From contig NZ_CP088251.1 of NCBI RefSeq assembly GCF_021117405.1, forward strand, positions 3,676,501 through 3,740,500: a stretch of DNA of 64,000 bases. Direction: 5' to 3'. Shown piece by piece: positions 16,095 to 23,735 of this stretch. The DNA comes from Frateuria edaphi (lineage in GTDB: Bacteria; Pseudomonadota; Gammaproteobacteria; Xanthomonadales; Rhodanobacteraceae). Within the stretch, counting starts at the first letter, position 1; each line of letters begins with the position of its first letter. A program made the translations under genes and the position numbers. The notes beneath the pieces were generated by a model. It worked only from the letters and a program-made list of their open reading frames with translations. It ran no database searches and was not told the DNA's origin.

Positions 16095-18515
16095 ATGCGT
16101 CGACTTTTCCTGGCGGGCCTGGCCGCCTTTACCGCGCTGCCGGCGCTGGCGGCGTCGCCCGCCGCGCCGCTGGATCTGGAAACGATCATGGCCAATCCCG
16201 ACTGGATCGGGCAGGCGGTGGAGTCGCCCTACTGGAGCGCCGACGGGCAGGCGATCTACTACCAGCTCAAGCGTGACGGCAGCGAGGTGCGCGACCTGTA
16301 CCGCGTGGATCCGGTGACCGGCCGCAGCGAGAAGCTCGATCCCGCCGGCGTGGCCAACGCCGACGGCCCGTCGGTGTACGACCGCACGCACCGCTATGCC
16401 GCGTTCGTGCGCCACGGCGACGTATTCCTGCGCACGCTGGCCGATGGGCGCACCGTGCAGGTGACACAGACGGTCGAGGACGAATCGGCGCCGCAGTTCT
16501 CCGCCGACAGCCGCGCGCTGCAGTACCGCTCCGGCGACGACTGGTACAGCTATGACCTGGCCCGCGGCGTCAGCACGCCGGTGGCGGTGCTGAAATTCGC
16601 CGATGACCCGGACGGGAAAAAGACCGACGCGCTGGAAGACGAACAGCTCGAACTCTTCTCCACGTTGCGCCAGCTCAAGGCCGACAAGGACGCCGAAAAG
16701 GCCAACGCCAAGGCGCTGGCCGCGGCCGACCCGGGCCGCGCGCCGCAGCCGTTCTGGCTGGGCGACAAGATCGTGGCGGTAGACACCGAGCTCTCGCCCG
16801 ACGGGCGCTGGCTGCTGGTGGTCACGCGGCCAAAAGCCTATGAGGCGGGTCGCCAGCCCAAGCTCACCCATTACGTCACCGATTCGGGCTACGCCGAGGG
16901 TGAGGACACGCACGTCTACGTCGGCCACAACGAACCGGCGGCGCAGTCGCTCATGCTGCTGGACCTGCGCGAACACCAGCACTACGCCTTGCCGGTCGAG
17001 AACCTCCCAGGCATCAAGGACGACCCGCTCGCCGCGATCCGCGCGCAGACCGTCGCGGCCCTGACGAAGGCTGGCAAGGACGAGCAGGCCAAGGCGCTCA
17101 AGGCTCCCGACGTGCGCCCGGTGCGCATCGTCTCCAGTGCCGAGGACGGCGGTGGCGGCGGCATCGTGTGGAGCGCGGACGGCCGGAACCTCGCCATCCA
17201 GCTGCGCGCGATCGACAACAAGGACCGCTGGATCGCCAGCGTCGACTTCACGAACCACGCGCTGGTCAACCAGCAGCGCCTGCACGACGACGCCTGGATC
17301 AACTGGAACTTCAACGATTTCGGCTGGCTCAAGGACGGCCGCACCCTGTGGTACCTGTCCGAGGAGAGCGGCTGGTCGCAGCTATACGTCAAATCGCTGG
17401 ACGGCAAGGCGAAGGCGCTGACGTCCGGCAAGTTCGAGGTCAGCCACCCGCAACTGTCGCCGGATGGCCAGTGGTTCTACCTGCGCACCAACCAGGTCGC
17501 GCCCTACAGCTATGACGTCTATCGCGTGCCGAGCGATGGTGGCGAACTCACTCGCGTCACGCGTTACCAGGGCATGGACGGGTTCGAGCTGTCGCCCGAT
17601 GGCAGCCGCCTGGCAGTGCTGCATTCCTCGGCCTACGTGCTCGACCAGCTGGCCGTGCAGCCGGCCGCCGGCGGCACGCCGCGCGAGCTGACCCGCACGA
17701 TGAAGAGCGCGTTCACCGCGCACGACTGGATCGCCCCGAAGATCGTCGAGGTGCCTTCCAGCCACGGCGCCGGCACCATCTACGCCAAGTACTACGGCCC
17801 CGCCAACGAGGAGGCCGACACCAGGCCCGCGGTGATCTTCGTGCACGGCGCCGGCTACACGCAGAACGTCATCGAGTCCTGGCCCTACTACTTCCGCGAG
17901 CAGATGTTCCACAACATGCTCGTGCAGAAGGGCTATGTGGTGCTGGACATGGACTACCGTGCCTCCGAAGGCTACGGCCGCGCCTGGCGCGACGCGATCT
18001 ATCGCCAGATGGGCCATCCGGAGCTCGAAGATCTGCTCGACGGCAAGGCGTGGCTGGTGAAGCACCACCACGTGGACCCCAGGCGCGTGGGCATCTACGG
18101 CGGCAGCTACGGCGGCTTCATGACCGAGATGGCGCTCCTGCGCGCGCCGGGCGAGTTCGCCGCCGGCGCCGCGTTGCGCCCGGTCAGCGACTGGCGGCTG
18201 TACAACCACGAGTACACCGCCAACATCCTCAATTCGCCGGAGCTCGACCCGCACGCATACGCGATCAGCTCGCCGATCAACTTCGCCGACCAGCTGGCCG
18301 ACCCGCTGCTGATCGAGCACGGACTGATCGACGACAACGTGCTGGCGGCCGATTCGATCCGCCTTTACCAGCGCTTCATCGAGCTGCACAAGAAGAACTT
18401 CTGGATGTCGCTCTACCCGATGGAGCGGCATGGCTTCGTCCATGCGGACTCGTGGTACGACGAATACCGGCGCATCGAGGAGTTGTTCGACACCTATGTC
18501 AAGCCGGTCAGGTAA
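16095..18515 (+). CDS. Exported S9-family prolyl oligopeptidase / dipeptidyl peptidase
   Basis: An 806-residue serine peptidase with a signal peptide (MRRLFLAGLAAFTALPALAA). A large N-terminal WD40-like beta-propeller spans about 30-560 (SADSRALQYRSG, LSPDGQWFYL, LSPDGSRLAVLH). The C-terminal hydrolase domain carries GIYGGSYGGFM (nucleophile serine), an aspartate in HGLIDDNV and a histidine in MERHGFVH. These enzymes cleave short peptides after proline or alanine in the periplasm and are abundant in protein-degrading Lysobacterales. The gene is monocistronic and followed by two palindromic repeats. Confidence 0.93.
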   Translation: MRRLFLAGLAAFTALPALAASPAAPLDLETIMANPDWIGQAVESPYWSADGQAIYYQLKRDGSEVRDLYRVDPVTGRSEKLDPAGVANADGPSVYDRTHRYAAFVRHGDVFLRTLADGRTVQVTQTVEDESAPQFSADSRALQYRSGDDWYSYDLARGVSTPVAVLKFADDPDGKKTDALEDEQLELFSTLRQLKADKDAEKANAKALAAADPGRAPQPFWLGDKIVAVDTELSPDGRWLLVVTRPKAYEAGRQPKLTHYVTDSGYAEGEDTHVYVGHNEPAAQSLMLLDLREHQHYALPVENLPGIKDDPLAAIRAQTVAALTKAGKDEQAKALKAPDVRPVRIVSSAEDGGGGGIVWSADGRNLAIQLRAIDNKDRWIASVDFTNHALVNQQRLHDDAWINWNFNDFGWLKDGRTLWYLSEESGWSQLYVKSLDGKAKALTSGKFEVSHPQLSPDGQWFYLRTNQVAPYSYDVYRVPSDGGELTRVTRYQGMDGFELSPDGSRLAVLHSSAYVLDQLAVQPAAGGTPRELTRTMKSAFTAHDWIAPKIVEVPSSHGAGTIYAKYYGPANEEADTRPAVIFVHGAGYTQNVIESWPYYFREQMFHNMLVQKGYVVLDMDYRASEGYGRAWRDAIYRQMGHPELEDLLDGKAWLVKHHHVDPRRVGIYGGSYGGFMTEMALLRAPGEFAAGAALRPVSDWRLYNHEYTANILNSPELDPHAYAISSPINFADQLADPLLIEHGLIDDNVLAADSIRLYQRFIELHKKNFWMSLYPMERHGFVHADSWYDEYRRIEELFDTYVKPVR

Positions 18516-18528
18516 AGCGCCGCAACGT

Positions 18529-18552
18529 CCGTCTCCCGGAGGGAGAGGGAGC
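18529..18552. repeat. Palindromic repeat (family B)
   Basis: CTCCC and GGGAG pair around GGA in the context CCGTCTCCCGGAGGGAGAGG, directly behind the S9 peptidase. It is a short member of the family. Confidence 0.55.
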
Positions 18553-18569
18553 GCGACGCCCAGACGCAA

Positions 18570-18632
18570 CCTAGGGTGGGGCTTCGGCCCACCGGCACCT
18601 CGCGGGAAAGGTGGGCCGAAGCCCACCTTAGG
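18570..18632. repeat. Long inverted repeat (family C)
   Basis: A 63-base element with arms of about 23 bases, left CCTAGGGTGGGGCTTCGGCC and right GGTGGGCCGAAGCCCACC plus TTAGG, around a CGCGGGAAA interior. It abuts the stop codon of the small membrane protein gene (TGA begins at 18635 reading leftward). Fragments of similar sequence occur at about 3445-3480 and 51485-51510. Confidence 0.75.
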
Positions 18633-18995
18633 TCAGGGCCAGGCCGCGATCAGCAGCAGCACGAAGCCGATCACCGCGATCAGCGCGTGCACCACCACCA
18701 GCCACTTGGGCAGCGGCAGCCGTTTCCAGTGGTAGCCCAGGTTCATCACGATGCCGCCGGCGGCCGCCAGCACGAACAGAAGCAGGGCGAGCTGCGCCAG
18801 TCCCGGCAGGCCCGTGGTGAAGTAGTCGTAGACCAGCAACGTGACGGCCGCGCCGGCGATGAAACCGTGCCCCATCGCCAGCCAGGTCGGCGGGTGCGGC
18901 TTGCCGGCGAAGCGGATGCCGGCCATCAGCAGGCCACCCAGTGCGGCCAGCGCCAGCAGCACCGCCGCGGTACGCATGCTCAACATCGGTTCCAT
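18633..18995 (-). CDS. Small four-helix inner-membrane protein of unknown function
   Basis: A 120-residue protein with four predicted transmembrane helices: AAVLLALAALGGLLMAGI, MGHGFIAGAAVTLLVYDYF, LALLLFVLAAAGGIVMNLGY and LVVVHALIAVIGFVLLLIAA. A ribosome-binding sequence AAGGAG lies 8 bases before ATG 18995, which fixes the start. I do not recognise a named family; similar small proteins are annotated as hypothetical in this order. It lies 67 bases downstream of the MmyB-like regulator stop on the same strand and may share its transcript. Confidence 0.75.
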   Translation of the reverse strand: MEPMLSMRTAAVLLALAALGGLLMAGIRFAGKPHPPTWLAMGHGFIAGAAVTLLVYDYFTTGLPGLAQLALLLFVLAAAGGIVMNLGYHWKRLPLPKWLVVVHALIAVIGFVLLLIAAWP

Positions 18996-19062
18996 GGGAG
19001 CGCTCCTTTGCGGGATAGCGCGACGATCGTCGATCCGGCTGCGTGATGCCGGTGTCAGCCGT

Positions 19063-19917
19063 TCAGGCCGGCAACGCCGCCTCGTCGACCCGTTCCACCA
19101 GGCGCGTGAAACAGGCCGCCGAGGCCGGGTCGGCCGGCACGAAGCAGAACACCGTGGCGCCGTCGGCCTGGCCATCGCGGATCGGCAGGCGTGTCGAATG
19201 CACGCAGAAATGGCCCAGCCGCGCGTCGTACAGCGGCAGCTCCAGAGCGGACAGAGGCGCGGTTTCCTGCTGCTCCCACAGGCCGGCGAACTCCGCGCTG
19301 GTCTGCACCAGCGTCTCGACCAGGTCGTCGAAGCGCGGATCGTCCGGGTGCGCGGCGTGGCTCATGCGGAAGATCGCCACCAGGTTGGCCGCGCTGCGCA
19401 TGAAATGCGGCTGGTAGAGCACCCGCCGCGGTGGATGCATGAAGGCGTTCCAGACGTGGTTGCGTGAGAACGGTCCGCGCACCGCCTCGAAGTCGAACAG
19501 GAAATCGGCGTAGCGGTTGTAGGCGAGCAGGTCGAACAGCGGATCGAGCACGAAGGCCGGGCCCTGGTAGCGTTCGATCATGCCCAGGATGGGCGCCGGC
19601 ACCTGGATCCGGGCGGGTGCCGGTTCGGGCCGCGTGAGCCCGGCCAGCGCGAACAGATAGGCCTCGTCGCTGGGCGACAGCGCCAGCGCGCGGGCAATGC
19701 GCGCCAGTGCGGCGGCCGAGACGTTGATCTGCCGTCCCTGCTCCAGCCACGTGTACCAGGTGAGACCCACGTCGGCGAGCGCGGCCACTTCCTCCCGACG
19801 GAGGCCGGGCGTCAGCCGACGCTGCCCGCGCGGCAGGCCGACCGCCTCGGGCGCCAGCGCCGCGCGCCGCGCGCGCAGGAAGGCCTTCAACTCGATGCGT
19901 TGCATGCGCGTGCTCAT
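19063..19917 (-). CDS. MmyB-like helix-turn-helix transcriptional regulator
   Basis: A 284-residue regulator. The N-terminal XRE-type HTH (LTPGLRREEVAALADVGLTW, then YTWLEQGR) is followed by the MmyB ligand-binding PAS-like domain (PAFVLDPLFDLLAYNRYADF, VFCFVPADPASAACFTRLVE). MmyB was described as an antibiotic-production regulator in Streptomyces; proteobacterial members often control an adjacent oxidoreductase. Start 19917 gives MSTRMQRIELKAFLRARR, the family N-terminus. It is divergent from a small 82-residue gene across 255 bases; the 120-residue membrane protein follows it. Confidence 0.9.
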   Translation of the reverse strand: MSTRMQRIELKAFLRARRAALAPEAVGLPRGQRRLTPGLRREEVAALADVGLTWYTWLEQGRQINVSAAALARIARALALSPSDEAYLFALAGLTRPEPAPARIQVPAPILGMIERYQGPAFVLDPLFDLLAYNRYADFLFDFEAVRGPFSRNHVWNAFMHPPRRVLYQPHFMRSAANLVAIFRMSHAAHPDDPRFDDLVETLVQTSAEFAGLWEQQETAPLSALELPLYDARLGHFCVHSTRLPIRDGQADGATVFCFVPADPASAACFTRLVERVDEAALPA

Positions 19918-20172
19918 CGTGAGCCCCGGGAGAGGACGGGTGGTAGTGGGGGTACCAGCAGTATCGGCTGCCTGCCCATGGTAACCGCCGCCGGCTAACG
20001 TTGCGTGCCGGCGCACGCGCCTCGTGCGCGTCGCGGACATCCCCATCCGCCGGCCGCACCGGACGCTGTCACGTTGCTGCCTGTTGCCACGTCCTACGTG
20101 CGAAAGGTCAGCCCTTCGGTTCAAGCGCTCGACCGGGGCCGTCCCGACAATGCCCCACCCAAGGAGATCGGC

Positions 20173-20421
20173 ATGTCGCTCATCACTCCGCCACCCGCCG
20201 CGCCCGACACCGACGCGCTCGTCGATTTCGTGGTGCATGCCCAACTCATGCTCGACCCGGCCACGCCCGAGCCGGTGCGCTGCCAGGCCGAGCCGCGACT
20301 GCTCGCGCTGCTGCCGACACTGCACGCGCTGGGCGTCTTCGAGCTGTTCACGATCCGCGATCCGGCGCTGGCCACGCTGGTGCGCGACGAACTGGCAGCG
20401 CGCCAGGCGCGCGCTGCCTGA
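20173..20421 (+). CDS. Small hypothetical protein (82 aa)
   Basis: An acidic cytoplasmic protein beginning MSLITPPPAAPDTDALVDFV and ending in an alanine-rich tail, with no recognised domain. It is probably real: AAGGAG lies 6 bases before ATG 20173, codon use matches the neighbours, and no other gene fills the space. It ends 73 bases before the MarR-type gene. It could be a partner of the divergent MmyB-like regulator, but nothing in the sequence proves this. Confidence 0.55.
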   Translation: MSLITPPPAAPDTDALVDFVVHAQLMLDPATPEPVRCQAEPRLLALLPTLHALGVFELFTIRDPALATLVRDELAARQARAA

Positions 20422-20450
20422 CTCTTGCCCGAACAAATGTCGCCGCCACG

Positions 20451-20470
20451 ATATTTGCCTTGACAAATAT
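20451..20470. promoter_or_regulatory. 20-bp palindromic operator of the MarR/EmrR-type gene
   Basis: ATATTTGCCTTGACAAATAT is an inverted repeat with 7-bp arms ATATTTG/CAAATAT around six bases. Its right half contains the -35 hexamer TTGACA of the promoter below. The size and AT-rich arms fit a MarR-family dimer site, and the position predicts autorepression of the efflux operon. A second half-site-like GAACAAATGT lies just upstream at 20431-20440. Confidence 0.75.
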
Positions 20471-20487
20471 TCTTACGGCAATAGAAT
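20460..20487 (+). promoter_or_regulatory. Sigma-70 promoter of the EmrR efflux operon
   Basis: A perfect -35 TTGACA (20460-20465) is followed after 16 bases by TAGAAT (20482-20487), one mismatch from the -10 consensus. The predicted transcript start (20494 or 20495) coincides with the A of ATG 20495, so the mRNA would be leaderless. Confidence 0.75.
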
Positions 20488-20494
20488 GCGCGGC

Positions 20495-20950
20495 ATGGAA
20501 AACGACTCGCTCGCTTACACCGCCCAGGAAAGCCTGGGCGTCCTGCTCGGCCTGGTCCGCTCGGAAATCGTGCGCGCGATGGAGGCGGAGCTGGCGGCAC
20601 TGGGCGTGGAGCTGCGTTTCACCCAGTTCCTGATCCTCAAGCGGCTCGCCCGGCTGGGGCCGATGACCGCCTCGGAACTGGCCCGCGCGGTCGAGCTCGA
20701 CGGCGGGGCCATGACCCGTCAGCTGGATCAGCTCGAAGGCAAGGGCTACCTGCGCCGCTGCCCGCACGAGCAGGACCGGCGCGCGCTGCGCATCGAGCTG
20801 ACCGAACAGGGCAACGCGCTGTGGCAGCAGTTGACCGACTGCAACGAGCGCGTGCTGGAAGCGGCACAGCGCTCGCTCGGCGAAGCCGAGCGCAGGCACC
20901 TGCACGACTACCTGACGCGCGTGTTGCACGCGTTGCGCGACAAAGACTGA
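20495..20950 (+). CDS. MarR-family repressor, EmrR-like
   Basis: A 151-residue winged-helix regulator. It has an N-terminal dimerisation helix, recognition region MTASELARAVELDGGAMTRQ plus LDQLEGKGYLRR, and the wing CPHEQDRRALRIELTEQG. MarR/EmrR proteins repress multidrug pumps and release DNA on binding phenolic or lipophilic drugs. The next three genes encode an outer-membrane factor, an EmrA and an EmrB, so it very likely controls them. ATG 20495 (MENDSLAY) matches a leaderless start; ATG 20486 lies within the -10 box and is excluded if that promoter is used. Confidence 0.93.
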   Translation: MENDSLAYTAQESLGVLLGLVRSEIVRAMEAELAALGVELRFTQFLILKRLARLGPMTASELARAVELDGGAMTRQLDQLEGKGYLRRCPHEQDRRALRIELTEQGNALWQQLTDCNERVLEAAQRSLGEAERRHLHDYLTRVLHALRDKD

Positions 20951-20972
20951 CTCTCACCCGGAATCCCCACAC

Positions 20973-22451
20973 ATGCGTCTGCAACTCCTTGCGGCGGCCA
21001 CCGCACTGACCCTCGTTCTGGCCGGTTGCGCCAGCAGCGGCGGCCTGCATCCGGACGGCAAACTGCTCGAACCGTCCACGCTGAAAGCCCAGCGCAGCCT
21101 GGGCGAAGCCACGCTCACGCCGGCCGCCTGGCCGGACCGGGCGTGGTGGAGCGGCCTGGGCGATGCGCAGCTGGATGCCCTGATCGGCGAAGCGCTGGCC
21201 GGCAATCCGGGCCTGGCCGCGGCCGACGCGCGTGCCCGCGCCGCGCAGGCCGCGGCCGGCCTCGCCGACGCGGCGCGCCAACCGCAACTGGGCCTGGGTG
21301 CCAGCGTGGCCGGCGCCAAGCCGCCGTCGGGCCTGCTCGGCGAGAACGCACATTTCTCGGTCGCCAAGTTCGGCTACCTCAGCTTCGATTGGGGCCTGGA
21401 CCTGTGGGGCGGCCAGCGCGCCGCATGGGAAGCGGCGCTGGGCCAGGCGCGCGCCGCAGAAGTCGAGGCGCGCGCGGCGCGCATCGAGCTGTCGGGCAAC
21501 GTCGCGCGCGCCTATGCGCAGCTGGGCTACGCGTTTGCCCAGCATGACCTGGCGCAGGACGAACTCGAGCGCGCCGGCAAGGCACGCGAACTGACTGCCC
21601 AGCGCGTCCGCGCCGGCCTCGACAGCCAGTTGCAGCTCAAGCAGGGCGATGCCGAAGTAGCCACCGCCGAACAGCAGCTGGCGGTCGCCCAGCGCGCCAT
21701 CGACGCGGCCCGCTCGGCACTGTCGGTGCTGCTCGGCAAGGGTCCGGACCGTGGGCTGGACATCGCCCGCCCGCAGCCGCTGACGCCCGACGCCGTCGCG
21801 GTGCCGACCGACCTGCCAGTCGAGCTGGTCGGTCATCGCGCCGACCTGGTCGCCGCGCGCTGGCGCGTCGAGGCGGCCGGCCAGGACATCACCGCGGCCA
21901 AGACCGAGTTCCTGCCCAACGTGAAGCTGGGAGCCATGGCGGGCCTGCTCGCCATGGGCGGCAACCCGCTGCTCCGCGCCTCCTCGCTGTTCTATCAGGC
22001 GGGCCCGTCGCTCAGTCTGCCGATCTTCGACGGCGGCCGTCTGCGCGCGAACCTTTCGGCCAAGGATGCGCAGTACGACCTGGTCGTGGCGCAGTACAAC
22101 CAGACCCTGGTCGGCGCGCTCAACGAGGTCGCCGACGATTACGCCGCGCAGCAGTCGCTGGCCACCCAGGTCGCGGCGCAACAGCGTGCGCTGGATGCCG
22201 CCAACGACGCCTGGCGCCTTGCCGAGCAGCGCTATCGCGCCGGCGTGGGCAGCTACCTGGAGGCGCTCAGCGTGCGCCAGCAGCTGCTCCTCGCCGAGCA
22301 GCGCATGGCCGCGCTCAAGGCGCAGCAGGTCGATCTTTCGGTGCAGCTGATCCAGGCCCTCGGCGGCGGCTACCGCCCCGAGTCGACGGCCGGCCAGCCC
22401 ACCGCCGACCAGCCCACCGCATCCACCCCCTCCGCCCCCGCTCATTCCTAA
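20973..22451 (+). CDS. Outer-membrane factor lipoprotein of tripartite efflux (NodT/OprM family)
   Basis: A 492-residue TolC-like channel. A lipoprotein signal ends in LVLAGCAS, with the acylated cysteine at about 19. Two OEP repeats follow: ARAAQAAAGLADAARQPQLG begins the first, ARWRVEAAGQDITAAKTEFL the second. A Thr/Pro-rich tail ends it (QPTADQPTAST). It would form the exit duct for the EmrA-EmrB pump encoded next. It starts 22 bases after the repressor stop and ends 9 bases before emrA, so the operon is tight. Confidence 0.93.
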   Translation: MRLQLLAAATALTLVLAGCASSGGLHPDGKLLEPSTLKAQRSLGEATLTPAAWPDRAWWSGLGDAQLDALIGEALAGNPGLAAADARARAAQAAAGLADAARQPQLGLGASVAGAKPPSGLLGENAHFSVAKFGYLSFDWGLDLWGGQRAAWEAALGQARAAEVEARAARIELSGNVARAYAQLGYAFAQHDLAQDELERAGKARELTAQRVRAGLDSQLQLKQGDAEVATAEQQLAVAQRAIDAARSALSVLLGKGPDRGLDIARPQPLTPDAVAVPTDLPVELVGHRADLVAARWRVEAAGQDITAAKTEFLPNVKLGAMAGLLAMGGNPLLRASSLFYQAGPSLSLPIFDGGRLRANLSAKDAQYDLVVAQYNQTLVGALNEVADDYAAQQSLATQVAAQQRALDAANDAWRLAEQRYRAGVGSYLEALSVRQQLLLAEQRMAALKAQQVDLSVQLIQALGGGYRPESTAGQPTADQPTASTPSAPAHS

Positions 22452-22460
22452 GGCTTCTCC

Positions 22461-23654
22461 ATGTCCACCCAGCCTGCTTCCCAACACAACGGCGCCACCC
22501 CTGCGCCGGCCGCGAAGAACAAGCGCGGTTTCCTGCTGCGCGCGCTCGGCGTGGTGGTGCTGCTCGCCCTGATCGGCTGGGGCCTGTGGTACTACTTCGA
22601 CGGTCGCTGGTACGAAGGCACCGACGACGCCTACGTCAACGGCAACATCGTGCAGATCACCCCGCAGCTGCCCGGCACCGTGGTGTCGATCGGCGCCGAC
22701 GACGGCGACCGCGTCAAGGCAGGCCAGACGCTGATCAAGCTGGACCCGAGCAACGCGCAGGTCGCACTGGCCGAGGCGAAGGCCAACCTCGCCAGCACCG
22801 TGCGCAAGGTGCGCGGCCTGTACAGCACCGTGACCGGTGCTCAGGCGGACGTCGCCGCGCGCAAGGTGGCGGTGCAGAAGGCCCGTGCCGACTACAACCG
22901 CCGCCGCGACCTGGCCAGGTCCGGTGCGATCTCGGCCGAGGAATTGGCGCACGCCCGCGACGAGATGACCGCCGCCGAAAGCGCGCTGAACGCGGCCACC
23001 CAGCAGTACCAGACCAGCAAGGTGCTGGTCGACGACACCGTGGTCGCCTCGCATCCGGACGTCCAGACGGCCGCGGCCCGGCTGCGCGCCGCCTACCTCG
23101 ACGCGATGCGCACCACCATCGTGGCGCCGGTCGACGGCTACGTCGCCAAGCGCTCGGTGCAGCTGGGCCAGCGCGTGGCGCCGGGCACGCCGCTGATGGC
23201 CGTGGTGCCGCTCAACGCGGTGTGGATCGATGCCAATTTCAAGGAAACCCAGCTGACCGGCATGCGCATCGGCCAGCCGGTGGAAATCCACGCCGACGTG
23301 TATGGCGGGGACGTGACCTACAGGGGCATGGTGCAGAGCCTGGGCGTGGGCACCGGCAGCGCCTTCTCGCTGCTGCCGGCGCAGAACGCCACCGGCAACT
23401 GGATCAAGATCGTCCAGCGCGTGCCAGTGCGCGTGGTGTTCGCCGATCCGGGCCAGCTGGGCAAGCATCCGCTGCGGATCGGCCTGTCCACCGACGTGAC
23501 GGTCAACCTGCACGACAAGCAGGGCCCGATGCTGGCGGTCGAGCCGCCGTCCAAGCCGGCCTTCAGCACCGATGTGTACGAGAAGCAGCTGCACAAGGCC
23601 GACGACCTGATCGCGCAGATCGTCCACGCGAACATGGCCGGCAGCGGCAAGTAA
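22461..23654 (+). CDS. emrA: EmrA-type membrane fusion protein (HlyD family)
   Basis: A 397-residue periplasmic adaptor anchored by one helix near residues 24-45 (RALGVVVLLALIGWGLWYYF). The biotinyl-lipoyl half-motifs are GTDDAYVNGNIVQITPQLPG and TIVAPVDGYVAKRSVQLGQR, separated by an alpha-hairpin of about 120 residues, with a beta-barrel domain (VWIDANFKETQL) at the C-terminus. It joins the EmrB carrier to the outer-membrane factor. It lies in the operon between those two genes; a palindromic repeat separates it from emrB. Confidence 0.94.
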   Translation: MSTQPASQHNGATPAPAAKNKRGFLLRALGVVVLLALIGWGLWYYFDGRWYEGTDDAYVNGNIVQITPQLPGTVVSIGADDGDRVKAGQTLIKLDPSNAQVALAEAKANLASTVRKVRGLYSTVTGAQADVAARKVAVQKARADYNRRRDLARSGAISAEELAHARDEMTAAESALNAATQQYQTSKVLVDDTVVASHPDVQTAAARLRAAYLDAMRTTIVAPVDGYVAKRSVQLGQRVAPGTPLMAVVPLNAVWIDANFKETQLTGMRIGQPVEIHADVYGGDVTYRGMVQSLGVGTGSAFSLLPAQNATGNWIKIVQRVPVRVVFADPGQLGKHPLRIGLSTDVTVNLHDKQGPMLAVEPPSKPAFSTDVYEKQLHKADDLIAQIVHANMAGSGK

Positions 23655-23660
23655 TCCACC

Positions 23661-23717
23661 TGCAGGAGCGCCCCTTGAGCGCGACCGGATTTCGGTCGCG
23701 CCCAAGGCACTCCTGCA
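23661..23717. repeat. Palindromic repeat (family A) inside the efflux operon
   Basis: A 57-base imperfect hairpin: TGCAGGAGCGCCCCTTGAGC with GCGACCG on the left, and CGGTCGCGCCCAAGGCACTC with CTGCA on the right. It shares the AGGAGCGCCC..TTG and CGCCCAAGG blocks with 2585-2638. Lying between emrA and emrB, it could set the relative abundance of the two proteins by blocking 3'-to-5' mRNA decay. Confidence 0.85.
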
Positions 23718-23735
23718 AGAGAGCGAATCCCTGCG

